This document shows positions 36,682 through 45,816 of a stretch of DNA of 64,000 nt, piece after piece. The DNA comes from an uncultured Subdoligranulum sp. GTDB lineage: Bacteria > Bacillota > Clostridia > Oscillospirales > Ruminococcaceae. Below the pieces are notes generated by a model. That model saw nothing but the letters and a program-made list of their open reading frames with translations. It was not told the DNA's origin and searched no databases. Each line of letters begins with the position of its first letter. The stretch's first letter is position 1. Location: the NCBI GenBank assembly GCA_900545545.1, contig UQZO01000003.1, positions 124,001-188,000 of the forward strand. Direction: 5' to 3'. The translations under genes were made by a program, and so were the position numbers.

Positions 36682-36957
36682 ATGATTCTGGATGCAATCT
36701 ATGAGTTTTCGCTGGCAGAAATGGCCCCGCCCAGAACTGACGAGTACGAAGAGGCACTTTCACGCTTTAGGCAAGCTGTGGATACGCTCAAGCAGGGTCT
36801 GACATCAGAACAAAAGGAGCAGCTGGAAGCTGTGCTGTCCAGTAAAAATGTCCTGTTCAGTCTGGAGGCTGCCGAACAGTTCAAACTTGCTTTCTCGGCA
36901 GGCATCCAGCTGGAACGAGAAACGAGAGAAGCATCTCAGAAATTCGATTATGAATAA
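36682..36957 (+). CDS. DUF6809 family protein
   Basis: 91 residues, all-helical in appearance. MILDAIYEFSLAEMAPP is followed by a heptad-like region (LSRFRQAVDTLKQGLTSEQKEQLEAVL) and AAEQFKLAFSAGIQL. This fits the DUF6809 helical proteins of gut Bacillota ICEs and phages; the function is unknown. AGGAGGAGAG lies 11-14 bases upstream of ATG 36682. A small G/C stem (GGTCCCC...GGGGCC) lies in the 70-base gap before it. Confidence 0.65.
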   Translation: MILDAIYEFSLAEMAPPRTDEYEEALSRFRQAVDTLKQGLTSEQKEQLEAVLSSKNVLFSLEAAEQFKLAFSAGIQLERETREASQKFDYE

Positions 36958-36968
36958 AGGAGAAACCC

Positions 36969-37691
36969 ATGAAAAAAGCACTTGTACTTATGCTCTCCCT
37001 GATCATGCTGACAGGGTGTGCCACTACCCGTACCGAACCGACGGCGACGGCAACGCCCGAGTCTGCTATCACTGCAACCCCCGATACAGCAGCATCGGAG
37101 GAAACCACAACACCTGAATCTTCTGCGGTGGAAACGGCTGTACCGGAATTGGAAAAAGAAACAGAGATGGCGGGTTCGCCCACTCCTTCCCCCGTTCCCA
37201 CCGAATCGCCGGAGGCAGAGCAAATTGCAGTAATCAATCAGGAAACCTCCAGCGAAGCAGCGGCTGCCACCACTGTGGAGATGAGCTACGGCGTATTGCC
37301 CTTCGATCTGGCGGCAGGAACACAGGAATGGTGGGGCATCGACAGCAGCGATGCCGCCTATTGGGCGGTGCAGGACAACATCAATGCCATGCGGGAAGCC
37401 GGTGGCCTGCCCGATCTGTCCATGGACAGCAGCCTGAGTGCTGCGGCAGATGCGCGGTGTGAGAGCTTTGTGGCCGGTGGTCCCTTTGACCACAGCGGCA
37501 TGACCACCACCAGTGAGATCTGCGCCAGCGGTCCGCTGGAATCTGCTTCTGCTGTCTGCACAGCCTGGCAGAATAGTCCCACCCACTATGCCAACATTAT
37601 GAACGCCAGCTTTACCAGTATGGGGGTTGGCTGTTGGTTCTGTGATACAGACCAGGGCCGGTATACCTATTGGGTGGTCACCTTCAGCTGA
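36969..37691 (+). CDS. CAP-domain lipoprotein
   Basis: 240 residues. The lipoprotein signal has its lipobox LTGC (Cys near 17), followed by a long Thr/Pro/Glu-rich stalk (to about 95). A CAP/SCP-like domain follows, with AVQDNINAMREAGGLPDLSMDSSLSAAADARC, FDHSG and AWQNSPTHYANIMNASFTSMGVGCW. The domain holds four cysteines. CAP proteins are secreted and often bind or degrade surface molecules; here the protein is anchored to the membrane exterior of the ICE host. It is followed by a terminator. Confidence 0.8.
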   Translation: MKKALVLMLSLIMLTGCATTRTEPTATATPESAITATPDTAASEETTTPESSAVETAVPELEKETEMAGSPTPSPVPTESPEAEQIAVINQETSSEAAAATTVEMSYGVLPFDLAAGTQEWWGIDSSDAAYWAVQDNINAMREAGGLPDLSMDSSLSAAADARCESFVAGGPFDHSGMTTTSEICASGPLESASAVCTAWQNSPTHYANIMNASFTSMGVGCWFCDTDQGRYTYWVVTFS

Positions 37692-37705
37692 AAGAATATC
37701 GAGAA

Positions 37706-37755
37706 GAAAAGCACCTGCCTTGTGCCGCATTTCAGCGACATTCAGCAGGTGCTTT
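37706..37755 (+). terminator. Terminator-like stem after the CAP-lipoprotein gene
   Basis: AAAGCACCTGC ... GCAGGTGCTTT with a loop of about 26 bases, then CTCATTCT. It is placed between convergent genes, so it may act on both strands. Confidence 0.6.
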
Positions 37756-37786
37756 CTCATTCTGATCGGCTTTTTATCGGTTCGCT

Positions 37787-38095
37787 TTACCGAAAAAGCT
37801 CAGGGTAATTGCTGGACGCCCAGACAATACGCTCGATGACAACCTGGGATTGGTCAATCCGGTAAATCACAATGTGGTTGTCATGAACCAACTTTCGGAA
37901 TCCCAGGGCATTCAAGTAGGTGTCGGGGTGTTCCTCTCCCATGCGCGGAAACAGGGATAGCTTTTCGATGTGGTCCTGTAATTCAGCGACGGCACGGAGC
38001 GCAGAATCCTCACCCACTTTCTCAAAGTGGTAATCGGATATGTTCAACATATCCTGTAAGGCTTCTTCAGTATAAATAACGGAAAACTCAGCCAT
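37787..38095 (-). CDS. RelE/ParE family toxin
   Basis: 102 residues with the RelE/ParE fold pattern: FSVIYTEEALQDMLNISDYHF at the N terminus, then LSLFPRMGEEHP and LVHDNHIVIYRIDQSQVVIERIVW. The family is either a ribosome-dependent endoribonuclease (RelE) or a gyrase poison (ParE). The longer first helix and IVW ending lean to ParE, but this is not decisive. Its start lies inside the antitoxin gene (8-base overlap), as usual for such pairs. It stabilises the element by post-segregational killing if functional. Confidence 0.85.
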   Translation of the reverse strand: MAEFSVIYTEEALQDMLNISDYHFEKVGEDSALRAVAELQDHIEKLSLFPRMGEEHPDTYLNALGFRKLVHDNHIVIYRIDQSQVVIERIVWASSNYPELFR

Positions 38096-38399
38096 TTTTC
38101 TGCCTCTGCCTCTCGCCTAAATGCTGCTGGATTTTGGCTCGTACTTGATCGGGTGTATAGGTCGGCTTACCGGCCAAACGGTCCATCTCCGCCTCCAGTA
38201 CCATTGCGCGATGTTCCAAAACGGCCTCCCGTCGGTCCAGTTCTTCTTCCCGCCGAGTAAAGGCGTTCAAATCCATCAGGACGGTATCGCCTTCGCCGTT
38301 GCGGGTGATATAGATGGGTTGGCCAGTGGAACGGGATCGCGCAGCCAATTCGTTGTATTCCGTGCGAAGCGCCGAAGCAGGTCGAATATCAATAGCCAT
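38088..38399 (-). CDS. Phd/YefM family antitoxin
   Basis: 103 residues. The N-terminal dimer and DNA-binding domain is of Phd/YefM type (IRPASALRTEYNELAARSRSTG, then YITRNGEGDTVLMDLNAF), with a charged helical tail that should wrap the toxin (REEELDRREAVLEHRAMVLEAEMDRL). The ATG at 38399 follows AAGGGGG. It should repress its own operon by binding near the promoter. Confidence 0.85.
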   Translation of the reverse strand: MAIDIRPASALRTEYNELAARSRSTGQPIYITRNGEGDTVLMDLNAFTRREEELDRREAVLEHRAMVLEAEMDRLAGKPTYTPDQVRAKIQQHLGERQRQKNG

Positions 38400-38423
38400 A
38401 CGCTAGGCCCCCTTTCTGTTTTT

Positions 38424-38452
38424 AGTATAACGCAACTAATAGCAAATTACAA
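38424..38452 (-). promoter_or_regulatory. Promoter of the toxin-antitoxin operon
   Basis: TTGTAA, 17 bases, TATACT on the minus strand, about 25 bases before the antitoxin ATG. Confidence 0.6.
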
Positions 38453-38505
38453 TTAAATTTTGAATTAATTTGCTTGAACAAATCCGATAATCACCATAGG
38501 TTCTA

Positions 38506-38533
38506 AGGCGTCTGCTTACGCAGGCGCTTTTTT
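38506..38533 (+). terminator. Terminator-like stem directly before the adhesin gene
   Basis: GCGTCTGC - TTAC - GCAGGCGC (one G-T pair) with A's before and eight T's after. It lies only 6 bases before the GCAGGAGG ribosome site of the adhesin gene. It may end transcription coming from the left or attenuate adhesin expression. Confidence 0.65.
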
Positions 38534-38552
38534 TATTGCAGGAGGTTTTTAT

Positions 38553-41500
38553 ATGAAACGACATACCGTAAGGCAGCGGCTGGCAGCATTCCTTTTGGCG
38601 GCTCTGATGAGCCTGTCCTGGCTGCCGCCTTTGCCTGCCTTCGCAGAGGATGACGCTGCCGTAACAGCATCCGCTGCAGAAAACGATTTGCCCTCTCCCG
38701 AAAACGAAGCAACCCCGGAAACGTCGGACCCTGAGAGCAACGTAGTTGAGGATGAAACATCCGAAGGTGACACATCGCTCAGCGAAGCTGCTCAGAAATT
38801 CGTGGATTCTGTCAATGCTTTGGACCGGGACAGCATTCTGAGCGCCGTGAACACCTGGGCCTTGGCCAGCCAAGCATGGCAGGCTGAAAAAGACAATCCT
38901 GATCTGACGGCTGCGCTGGAAACTGCAACGGCGGCATCGGATGAAGCTGCGGCACCGGTTTATGCAGCCGAAGATCTGTACATTGCACTTACCGATGAGG
39001 ACAGGGCGCAGGAAGCCGTTCAGACTGCTTACAGCGCACTGGCCGCTTTGTTCGTCACCATGCAGCTTACGATGGAAAATCCCACTGCTCCCGTAGAGGG
39101 CGGCGGGACCCCTCCGGACCAGGACGAAATTGCCACCGTATTGTATGGTGAGCTGCCCGATGCCCCGACCGGCAGCTACATGGGCAGCTATGGCTTGCCC
39201 ATCGCCACCGGCGATACCAAAATTGGTATCGGGTATTGGGGGAACGAACTGCTCTCGGCGGACAATCAGGGCAGGCTGGATGCTCAGGCGCTCAACTCCG
39301 ATGCCATGACCATTGTGGTACCTCGTCAGGAAGGTGAATCCTATGCCGTGGTGCCGATCATGGTAGAGGTGGAATACCCCGCCAACAACAGCACTTCTCA
39401 AGTGATTCTGCCGGATAATGTGACCGTGCTCGATTATGACGGCACGGAAGCAGATGCCGACGAAACCAGCCAGATCCTTTCGGGCACCTATGTGGAAACC
39501 TCTGCGGCTGCCACCGGCTTTTTTGTAAAAGCCGAAGATGACTTCGTTGCAGAGTTTTCTTATACTGCGCCGGACGGCAGCAAGCTGCACAAAACTTTAC
39601 AGGTAAAATTGGGCGAAAGCACGGCGAACAAAGCAAGTATTCAGTCCAATGGTATCACCACATATGCCGCAACGCCTACGCCGCCGTGGACCACCGGTAA
39701 AATCACGTCGATTGCCTACGAAGGTGGCACCTGGCTGATCTGGTTTAACGGCATGGAGGCGTACTGTTGCAGCCACGGCCTCAGTGGCCAGCCCAACGGT
39801 TGCCCCACATACTCTTTCAGCTATGTTTCCAAGCTGGAGCCAGGACAATACACCCCCGGCGCACACTATCTGAATCAGATTAATATTTGGGGCGGACTTG
39901 GCCAGCTTTCGCTGGGACTACTGACTGAAAAACATGATCCCACCGATTACGGGAGCAGCGATTTTGCTGCCGATACCGTAGCCACCTATTCTGCCACCGA
40001 AAACGATATGCTGAAAGCAGCATATCAGTATTACGATGATACCCAGTTGTGGATCATCAAGAATTATCCTGACAGTGCTGCGGCCAAAGCCTATCTGTCT
40101 GCGGCTGCACAGCTTTTGGGGGCAGATAATGGAGTTAGTACGTTTGCCTCTGGCAAGGGCTATTACACCTACATTTATAGCCCTCCTGCCGGATATGCAT
40201 GGCAGATTATTGCTTTGATCGGTCCTGAAATTACCGATGAGGAAGGCGGTACCGATATTCCCGACATCCCCGATGCCGAGTATTACTCCGCCAGCTGGAT
40301 CGCTCCGGCTCAGAGCGCCAGCGGTAGTTTTGACCTGACTTTTACAGTCAATACCGATAAGCAGCAGCTGGAAACCGCAGAAAAGATTGACGGGGCAACC
40401 ATTACCATTACGCCCTCCAAAACCAGCGGCAGCATCGACGGCGGCAGCTGGCAGATGAGCCCTGCCGGTGCGCAGACCATTACCACCACCGGCCATACCA
40501 ACGATGACAACTACCAGAACAATGGCGGCGATGGCACAGTAACTTGGTCGGTGCATTACGAGGTCACCAAGACTTCCACTACCACGCTTAGCGGCCAGGA
40601 AGGCCCCTACAGCAGCCAGGCCGAAGCGGATGCGGCGGCAGAAGCAGCCAAAAACGCTGCCATTTCCCAGCTGCAGAACGAAGCAAAAGGCATGGTGGAT
40701 GCAGCTATTGCAGCCGCCCGTGCCGAACTGGCCTCCATTGTTTTCCAGTATGACGAGATTGATGTACCCTATGGGTTTGAGGAATTTTCTGGAGCATTGG
40801 GTAGTCATCAGACCATCACAGTGCCTGCTGACAGCAACAATCATTATGTGATGAAGAACGACGAGTGGAGCCTGCAGGTCACTCTGGAAAAGGTAGACAG
40901 TGAGACCGGGCAGCAGATCGCAGCGGATACAGAGTTCCAGGTCTTTGAGTGGGATGTGGTGACGGAGCAGTATATCCCCTTCGGCGGGTATAACCAGTAC
41001 ACGGTGGTCCGAAATGAGAACGGCAACTACTCCGTAGCCAATGGTACCAACTACGGCACCGAGTTCGACACCAGCCGGAAGATGTATTATACCCAGCGGA
41101 ACGAGGGCAAGTTTATCATTGTAGAAACTCGTGCGCCTTCCGGTTACTACGGCGACTGGACCGATGTAGAGCATCCCGGCACCGCTGGTACCCCCCTGGG
41201 GAAGCGGGCCTATTACATTGAAATTACGAAAGACAATGATGGCAGTGTGATTACCCTGGACAACAGCCACTACAACGCAGATGTGGCTATGGAGTATACC
41301 GGAGGCACCAAGCTGCTCACGGCGGAAGGGGTGGAAGCCACCGTCACCATCTATGACCAGTACCAGGATGCGGGCCGTGCCTACAATACCGACAACTCTA
41401 AGACTGCAGCCAATGAGGATTCTTACACCATGACCCCGATTTCCGGTGTCATGCAGAATGACAGGGTACTGGGAGAAATTTCCCTCAGTAAAGTAGATCT

Positions 41501-44500
41501 GGATGCCGTGCGTTATGTCGGAGGCCGTGATACCGATGGCGATGCCATGGCCAGCGGTCAGGCCCATGCCGATGCCCGACTGGATGGTGCAGTGTATGAC
41601 CTGTATGCCGCAGAAGATATTCAGCACCCGGACGGTGTCACTGGCACAGTGGACTACAGCAAGATCACCTATGCAGACGGCACCCCCATCTGGCATACCA
41701 CCATCCGGGACAACTCCGGCCAGTGGGTGGATGACTACCTGCCGGTGCTGGCCAAAGACCATCTGGTAGCCAGTGCGGTTATCAAGGACGGATGGCTGAC
41801 CTTCAGCAACCTGTATCTGGGCAAATACTACATTGTAGAGCGCGGCACCGGTGTGGTTATCCCCGTGGAGGACGATGCATACAAGCTGTCTGGTACCTAC
41901 CCCGATGTGGATTCCAAAACCAAGGAGCCGACCGGTACTACTTCTCAGCTGGCCACCAACAGTGCAGGTCAGTACACCGACTATGTGTATAAACACCAGT
42001 GGTCGTACATCGGCCAGAGCAAGGCACTGGACGGCACCAAGACTTATGACGGCTACTACGAAAGCTATGCCACGGGCTATCTCTGTGACGAGCACAACTA
42101 CTACATTACGCCGAGCTACGCCGACGAAGGCTGGTACATCGAAAAGATTGCCTTTGAGGATGATCGGCAGGCCAAAGGTGAGGATCTCGACAAAACGACC
42201 TACAGTGCCAATTACCACTTGCACCGGGATAATGAGCTGGCAGAATCTCAGGATCAAGTGATGAAAGGCAACGTAGAACTTTCCAAGCACGTTTCCAGCA
42301 CCGGCAGTTCGGATGGTATCGACCTGGAGGGGGCCGGTTTTACCTTCTACTTGATTTCCGACCTGTCCAAGGAGGACCAGTTTGCCCAGAGCCGCAGCGG
42401 CAAATACCTGATCAAATCTATTCTGGATGCCTATATCAACCCGGAATATGATGAAAGCCATCCCAAGTACGATTTCAGCGGTGAGGCTCAGGCCATTGCC
42501 AAAACCTATGAGGTCGACGCTGACCAGATTGCTGCGTACAATGACACTCTCACTGCCGCCGGTGACTTCAAGAACGGCAGCGGTGACGGCTGGGTTGCGA
42601 CGGGCCGCCCCAACGAATATCAGTTGGCAGAGATTTTCTCCAATGATACCGGAACCATCCGGGTGCAGGGCCTGCCCTATGGGCAGTACCTCGTTGTAGA
42701 AACTACCACGCCCAAGGATGTGTTCCAGGCAGAACCCTTTATCGTGACCATTGACCCCACGGACGAATCCAATCCCCAGTCCGCCATGGCCAATCCCAAG
42801 GATGCCGTGCAGACTCCGTCCGACAGCTACCAGAAGTATACGGTGCTGGATGAGGAAATCGAAGTGTATCTGCGGGTCACCAAGATCGACGAGGAGAGCG
42901 GCAAGGCAGTTCTGCTCAAGGATACCGCGTTCCAGATTTATTGGATGGATGAGCAGGGCAACCACATCTACGATGAGAACGGCAACGCCAAGCTGGTCAC
43001 CATGACCGATACTACCAACCCGCTGCTGCCCAAGGATGTAGATACCTTCTACACCGATGACACCGGTATGCTGGTGTTGCCCGAAAAACTGCCGCTGGGC
43101 CACTACCGTCTGGTAGAGGTAAACGGCCCCAATGGTTTCTATAATGAGTGGGCAGCCTCCGCAGTGTATGAGGACGGCCACCTGCAGATTGACGATACCG
43201 GCAATTTTGAGGACGGCAGTTTCTATGTGGACTTCTCTGTTACTACCGACCGTGTGTATAAGGCCAACGGGGATGACAGCGAGGACAGCCAGGACATTCT
43301 GGTGATCGATGAGGACTACCAGAATAACGAAACACTGGGTGTTCTGAAAATCCGCAAGACCGGCGAAGTCCTGACCGGCTGGCAGGAGGATGAGGGCGGA
43401 ACCCTTGACCCGGAATTCTCTGGTGAAGCCCGGCCCGGCCACTTTGTGTATGAGGAACGGCCCATCCCGTATGCCGAGTACACCATTACCGCAGCGGAAA
43501 ACATCTACACCCAGGACCGCCAGACGGATGCCAACGGGAACAGAACTCTCTGGTACGCCAAAGGTGATGTGGTAGCAATTGTCCGCACCGGCGACGGCAC
43601 CAGCGATATTGCTGCCTTTGCCCCGGGGCGCACCAATTCCACCTATGATTTCCTCTCGGTCATCCACGATGGTACCGTAGGTGAAGTCACGGTGACTTTG
43701 CCGCTTGGCAGTTACCATATCGAAGAAACCGGTGCTCCTTACGGATTTGTCGGCACCAAGCAGAGTTACGATGTGACTTTTGTCTGGGACAAACAGACCA
43801 ATGATGTGGTTCTGGCAAAGACCGTCACCAGTAATCCCGGCGATGGTTCCGCATCGGAAACTGAGAACTATGAAATCGTCAACGTGAAGGATGCGAGCGA
43901 TGCGCAGATCGAAGCCCAAGTCCTGAAGTTCCACAATGAACGGGTGAAGCCCCAGTTGGACATTTATAAGCGGGACATCAAAACGGGCGCGCTGGTTGCT
44001 GGTGCTGTCTACAACCTCATTACGGTGGACGACATCTACAGCGCAACCGGTGACCTCTTGTTCCGGGCCGGTGATCTCATCGCTACTTCGGCCCCCACGG
44101 ATGAAAACGGCCATACCACTTTCACCTGCGATTTCCCCATGCGTGGCGAGTTCTATGGTATGGATGGTGTTCGTATTCCCGAAAACACTACCGCCAACAG
44201 CGGCAAATACCGTATTGTAGAGCTGCGCCCGCCCCAGGGATATTTCCTGGATGCACCCGATCAGATTTTCGAGTTCGTCTATCAGGATGCTGAAACACCT
44301 GTAATCGAGATGGAGAACACCTTTGAGAATGACGCCACTTCCTTCTTCGTCAGCAAACGGAAGCTGACTGGAGATGAGGAGTTGGCCGGTGCAACGCTTA
44401 CCATCCAGGACAAGGACGGCAACGTGGTCCGTCAGTGGGTCAGCGGTGATACGCCCACCGAAATTCGTGGATTGCAGTTTGATAAGATCTACACGCTGGT

Positions 44501-44954
44501 CGAAACAGCTGCGCCCAACGGGTATGAAGTGGCAGAAAGCATCCGGTTCAAGCTGGTACAGCGCAAGGATGAAAACGGCGATCTGCTCAACGAAGCGGAT
44601 GTGTATGTTTGCACCGGTAAGGATTGGCTGATCTTCGATCATTGGACGTTGATGGAGGACGGCATGGTGGTTATGCGGGATGCACCCAGCCCCGAAACGC
44701 CTCCTGCCCCGGAAAACCCGGCACCGACACCGAAACCGGAACAGCCGGTTGAAACCCCGGCTCCCACGCCCAAACCGGTCACCAGTCTGCCCCAAACGGG
44801 TGATAATGCCCCGATTGGTTTGCTGGCAGGAATTGCGGCGGCAGCAGGGATTGCATTTGGATTTTTGATGCACAAGCGTCGCCGTAAAAACCTTCCTGCA
44901 GAGCCGGAGATTGAACCCTTAGAAGATGAACAGGAGGAGGATCACAATGGCTAA
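38553..44954 (+). CDS. LPXTG-anchored surface adhesin with SpaA/Cna-B repeats
   Basis: 2133 residues. A Sec signal peptide of about 32 residues (LAAFLLAALMSLSWLPPLPAFA) is followed by an acidic stalk and a large N-terminal domain with a CCSHG motif near 410, possibly a thioester-type domain. Then come at least five SpaA/Cna-B domains that can form lysine-asparagine isopeptide bonds (KVDLDAV near 978, KHVSS near 1247, TKIDEESGK, KRDIKTGA near 1810, KRKLTGDEEL). At the C terminus there is a Pro/Thr spacer, the sortase motif LPQTG near 2078, a membrane helix and a basic tail. It probably mediates cell-cell or host contact. No sortase gene is in the window, so the host's must serve. Confidence 0.9.
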   Translation: MKRHTVRQRLAAFLLAALMSLSWLPPLPAFAEDDAAVTASAAENDLPSPENEATPETSDPESNVVEDETSEGDTSLSEAAQKFVDSVNALDRDSILSAVNTWALASQAWQAEKDNPDLTAALETATAASDEAAAPVYAAEDLYIALTDEDRAQEAVQTAYSALAALFVTMQLTMENPTAPVEGGGTPPDQDEIATVLYGELPDAPTGSYMGSYGLPIATGDTKIGIGYWGNELLSADNQGRLDAQALNSDAMTIVVPRQEGESYAVVPIMVEVEYPANNSTSQVILPDNVTVLDYDGTEADADETSQILSGTYVETSAAATGFFVKAEDDFVAEFSYTAPDGSKLHKTLQVKLGESTANKASIQSNGITTYAATPTPPWTTGKITSIAYEGGTWLIWFNGMEAYCCSHGLSGQPNGCPTYSFSYVSKLEPGQYTPGAHYLNQINIWGGLGQLSLGLLTEKHDPTDYGSSDFAADTVATYSATENDMLKAAYQYYDDTQLWIIKNYPDSAAAKAYLSAAAQLLGADNGVSTFASGKGYYTYIYSPPAGYAWQIIALIGPEITDEEGGTDIPDIPDAEYYSASWIAPAQSASGSFDLTFTVNTDKQQLETAEKIDGATITITPSKTSGSIDGGSWQMSPAGAQTITTTGHTNDDNYQNNGGDGTVTWSVHYEVTKTSTTTLSGQEGPYSSQAEADAAAEAAKNAAISQLQNEAKGMVDAAIAAARAELASIVFQYDEIDVPYGFEEFSGALGSHQTITVPADSNNHYVMKNDEWSLQVTLEKVDSETGQQIAADTEFQVFEWDVVTEQYIPFGGYNQYTVVRNENGNYSVANGTNYGTEFDTSRKMYYTQRNEGKFIIVETRAPSGYYGDWTDVEHPGTAGTPLGKRAYYIEITKDNDGSVITLDNSHYNADVAMEYTGGTKLLTAEGVEATVTIYDQYQDAGRAYNTDNSKTAANEDSYTMTPISGVMQNDRVLGEISLSKVDLDAVRYVGGRDTDGDAMASGQAHADARLDGAVYDLYAAEDIQHPDGVTGTVDYSKITYADGTPIWHTTIRDNSGQWVDDYLPVLAKDHLVASAVIKDGWLTFSNLYLGKYYIVERGTGVVIPVEDDAYKLSGTYPDVDSKTKEPTGTTSQLATNSAGQYTDYVYKHQWSYIGQSKALDGTKTYDGYYESYATGYLCDEHNYYITPSYADEGWYIEKIAFEDDRQAKGEDLDKTTYSANYHLHRDNELAESQDQVMKGNVELSKHVSSTGSSDGIDLEGAGFTFYLISDLSKEDQFAQSRSGKYLIKSILDAYINPEYDESHPKYDFSGEAQAIAKTYEVDADQIAAYNDTLTAAGDFKNGSGDGWVATGRPNEYQLAEIFSNDTGTIRVQGLPYGQYLVVETTTPKDVFQAEPFIVTIDPTDESNPQSAMANPKDAVQTPSDSYQKYTVLDEEIEVYLRVTKIDEESGKAVLLKDTAFQIYWMDEQGNHIYDENGNAKLVTMTDTTNPLLPKDVDTFYTDDTGMLVLPEKLPLGHYRLVEVNGPNGFYNEWAASAVYEDGHLQIDDTGNFEDGSFYVDFSVTTDRVYKANGDDSEDSQDILVIDEDYQNNETLGVLKIRKTGEVLTGWQEDEGGTLDPEFSGEARPGHFVYEERPIPYAEYTITAAENIYTQDRQTDANGNRTLWYAKGDVVAIVRTGDGTSDIAAFAPGRTNSTYDFLSVIHDGTVGEVTVTLPLGSYHIEETGAPYGFVGTKQSYDVTFVWDKQTNDVVLAKTVTSNPGDGSASETENYEIVNVKDASDAQIEAQVLKFHNERVKPQLDIYKRDIKTGALVAGAVYNLITVDDIYSATGDLLFRAGDLIATSAPTDENGHTTFTCDFPMRGEFYGMDGVRIPENTTANSGKYRIVELRPPQGYFLDAPDQIFEFVYQDAETPVIEMENTFENDATSFFVSKRKLTGDEELAGATLTIQDKDGNVVRQWVSGDTPTEIRGLQFDKIYTLVETAAPNGYEVAESIRFKLVQRKDENGDLLNEADVYVCTGKDWLIFDHWTLMEDGMVVMRDAPSPETPPAPENPAPTPKPEQPVETPAPTPKPVTSLPQTGDNAPIGLLAGIAAAAGIAFGFLMHKRRRKNLPAEPEIEPLEDEQEEDHNG

Positions 44955-45174
44955 CAGCCTTCTGGATCACCTTGCTGACAGCATGGGGGTCTTTATCTCT
45001 GATCTTCGCCTGACAGAGTATCTGCGGGATGAAGCGCTGCGACAACTCAAGCGCATGGCACATCCGTCCGACTATTCACTTCTGGAATGGCAGCGCACGC
45101 TGTTTTATCTCACGGGAAAATCCTATCCCGTTAAAAACTATCATGAATTGGAAGAAACGCTGGACAGGCTGTAA
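44947..45174 (+). CDS. Small ICE protein of unknown function
   Basis: 75 residues, helical and soluble (LLDHLADSMGVFISDLRLTEYLRDEALRQL, ending YHELEETLDRL). A strong AGGAGGAGG site lies before ATG 44947. The start overlaps the last codons of the adhesin gene (stop at 44954). It is followed by a terminator-like stem. No function recognised. Confidence 0.6.
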   Translation: MANSLLDHLADSMGVFISDLRLTEYLRDEALRQLKRMAHPSDYSLLEWQRTLFYLTGKSYPVKNYHELEETLDRL

Positions 45175-45196
45175 GCCGTTCCTGCAAACACAGTAC

Positions 45197-45229
45197 GGGA
45201 GGCCCTCGACAAGGGGGCCTCCCTCATTT
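45197..45229 (+). terminator. Terminator-like stem before the resolvase-like gene
   Basis: GGGAGGCCC - loop of 9 - GGGCCTCCC, then TCATTTT. It lies 4 bases before the AGGAGG of the next gene. Confidence 0.65.
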
Positions 45230-45244
45230 TATAGGAGGCATCGC

Positions 45245-45658
45245 ATGGAAAAAGTTAATGAAAATGTCCCGCCCCGTGTTTGGGTCTATGCCCGCTGTCC
45301 CGGCTCTTACACGGCCACCAAAAACCAGGCAGAATTTCTGGCTCTCCGAGCCAGGCTGTCCGGCGCAACGGTGGCCGGTATCAGTATGGACACGAAAACC
45401 GGCTGGAATCGTCCGGGCTACCGGGAACTTCTCCACCGTATGAAGCAGGGAGATTTCAACTGCATCTACATCACCCGCATGGGGGCGCTGGGTCACTCTG
45501 AGCGACAGCTGCTTCGCTTTTTCAGCCGAGCAATGAAATACGGGATCAAGGTCCGGGCCATCGAAACGGACTTGCAGTACCAGGCGCACACCTGCCATCT
45601 CGGGCAGAAAGTGGAGCGCCGGGCCAGGAAGAAGGGGTGTGAACTGCCATGGGCATGA
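45245..45658 (+). CDS. Resolvase-like protein, probably catalytically inactive
   Basis: 137 residues, equivalent to the N-terminal domain of serine recombinases. VWVYARCPGSYTATKNQAEFL matches the Y-x-R-x-S...NQ opening, and FNCIYITRMGALGHSERQLLRFF matches the region with the second catalytic Arg. The serine that should follow YAR-x is proline here (YARCPG), and no DNA-binding C-terminal domain follows. A role in modulating the relaxosome is suggested by its place just before the putative oriT and mobC. TAGGAGG lies before ATG 45245. The frame open to 45029 is not used. Confidence 0.7.
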   Translation: MEKVNENVPPRVWVYARCPGSYTATKNQAEFLALRARLSGATVAGISMDTKTGWNRPGYRELLHRMKQGDFNCIYITRMGALGHSERQLLRFFSRAMKYGIKVRAIETDLQYQAHTCHLGQKVERRARKKGCELPWA

Positions 45659-45659
45659 T

Positions 45660-45775
45660 TTTCAGCCAGGACGGAGTAGTGTGCCCGCACACTACGAGCA
45701 AGCACGGCATTATGCTGGCATCCGCCCGCAAAATGCCACTTGTTAGGGGGCCGCCCCTAAAACCCCGCAAAGCGC
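45660..45775 (+). other. Probable origin of transfer (oriT) region
   Basis: Between the resolvase-like gene and the mobC start lie about 150 bases with two inverted repeats: GTAGTGTG-CCCG-CACACTAC (45676-45695) and TTAGGGG-GCCG-CCCCTAA (45743-45760). oriT sites of MOBP elements sit directly upstream of mobC/relaxase genes and contain such repeats. The nic site itself cannot be assigned. Confidence 0.55.
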
Positions 45776-45816
45776 ATCCGGCGCTTTTTATCAAAACCAA
45801 GGAGGAAAACCAATCC

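Noticed and set aside
39918..44873. 1651-codon open frame opposite the adhesin
   Set aside because: Mirror of repeated Cna-B codons; Val/Ile/Gly-rich sequence without a signal peptide or known domain.
38553..44954. Adhesin repeats as a tandem-repeat or CRISPR-like array
   Set aside because: The domains are homologous at protein level only; the DNA repeats are neither short nor regularly spaced, and no cas genes are near.
45649..45816. Upstream extension of mobC by 56 codons
   Set aside because: This stretch contains the two oriT-like inverted repeats, and a good ribosome site precedes the internal ATG at 45817.
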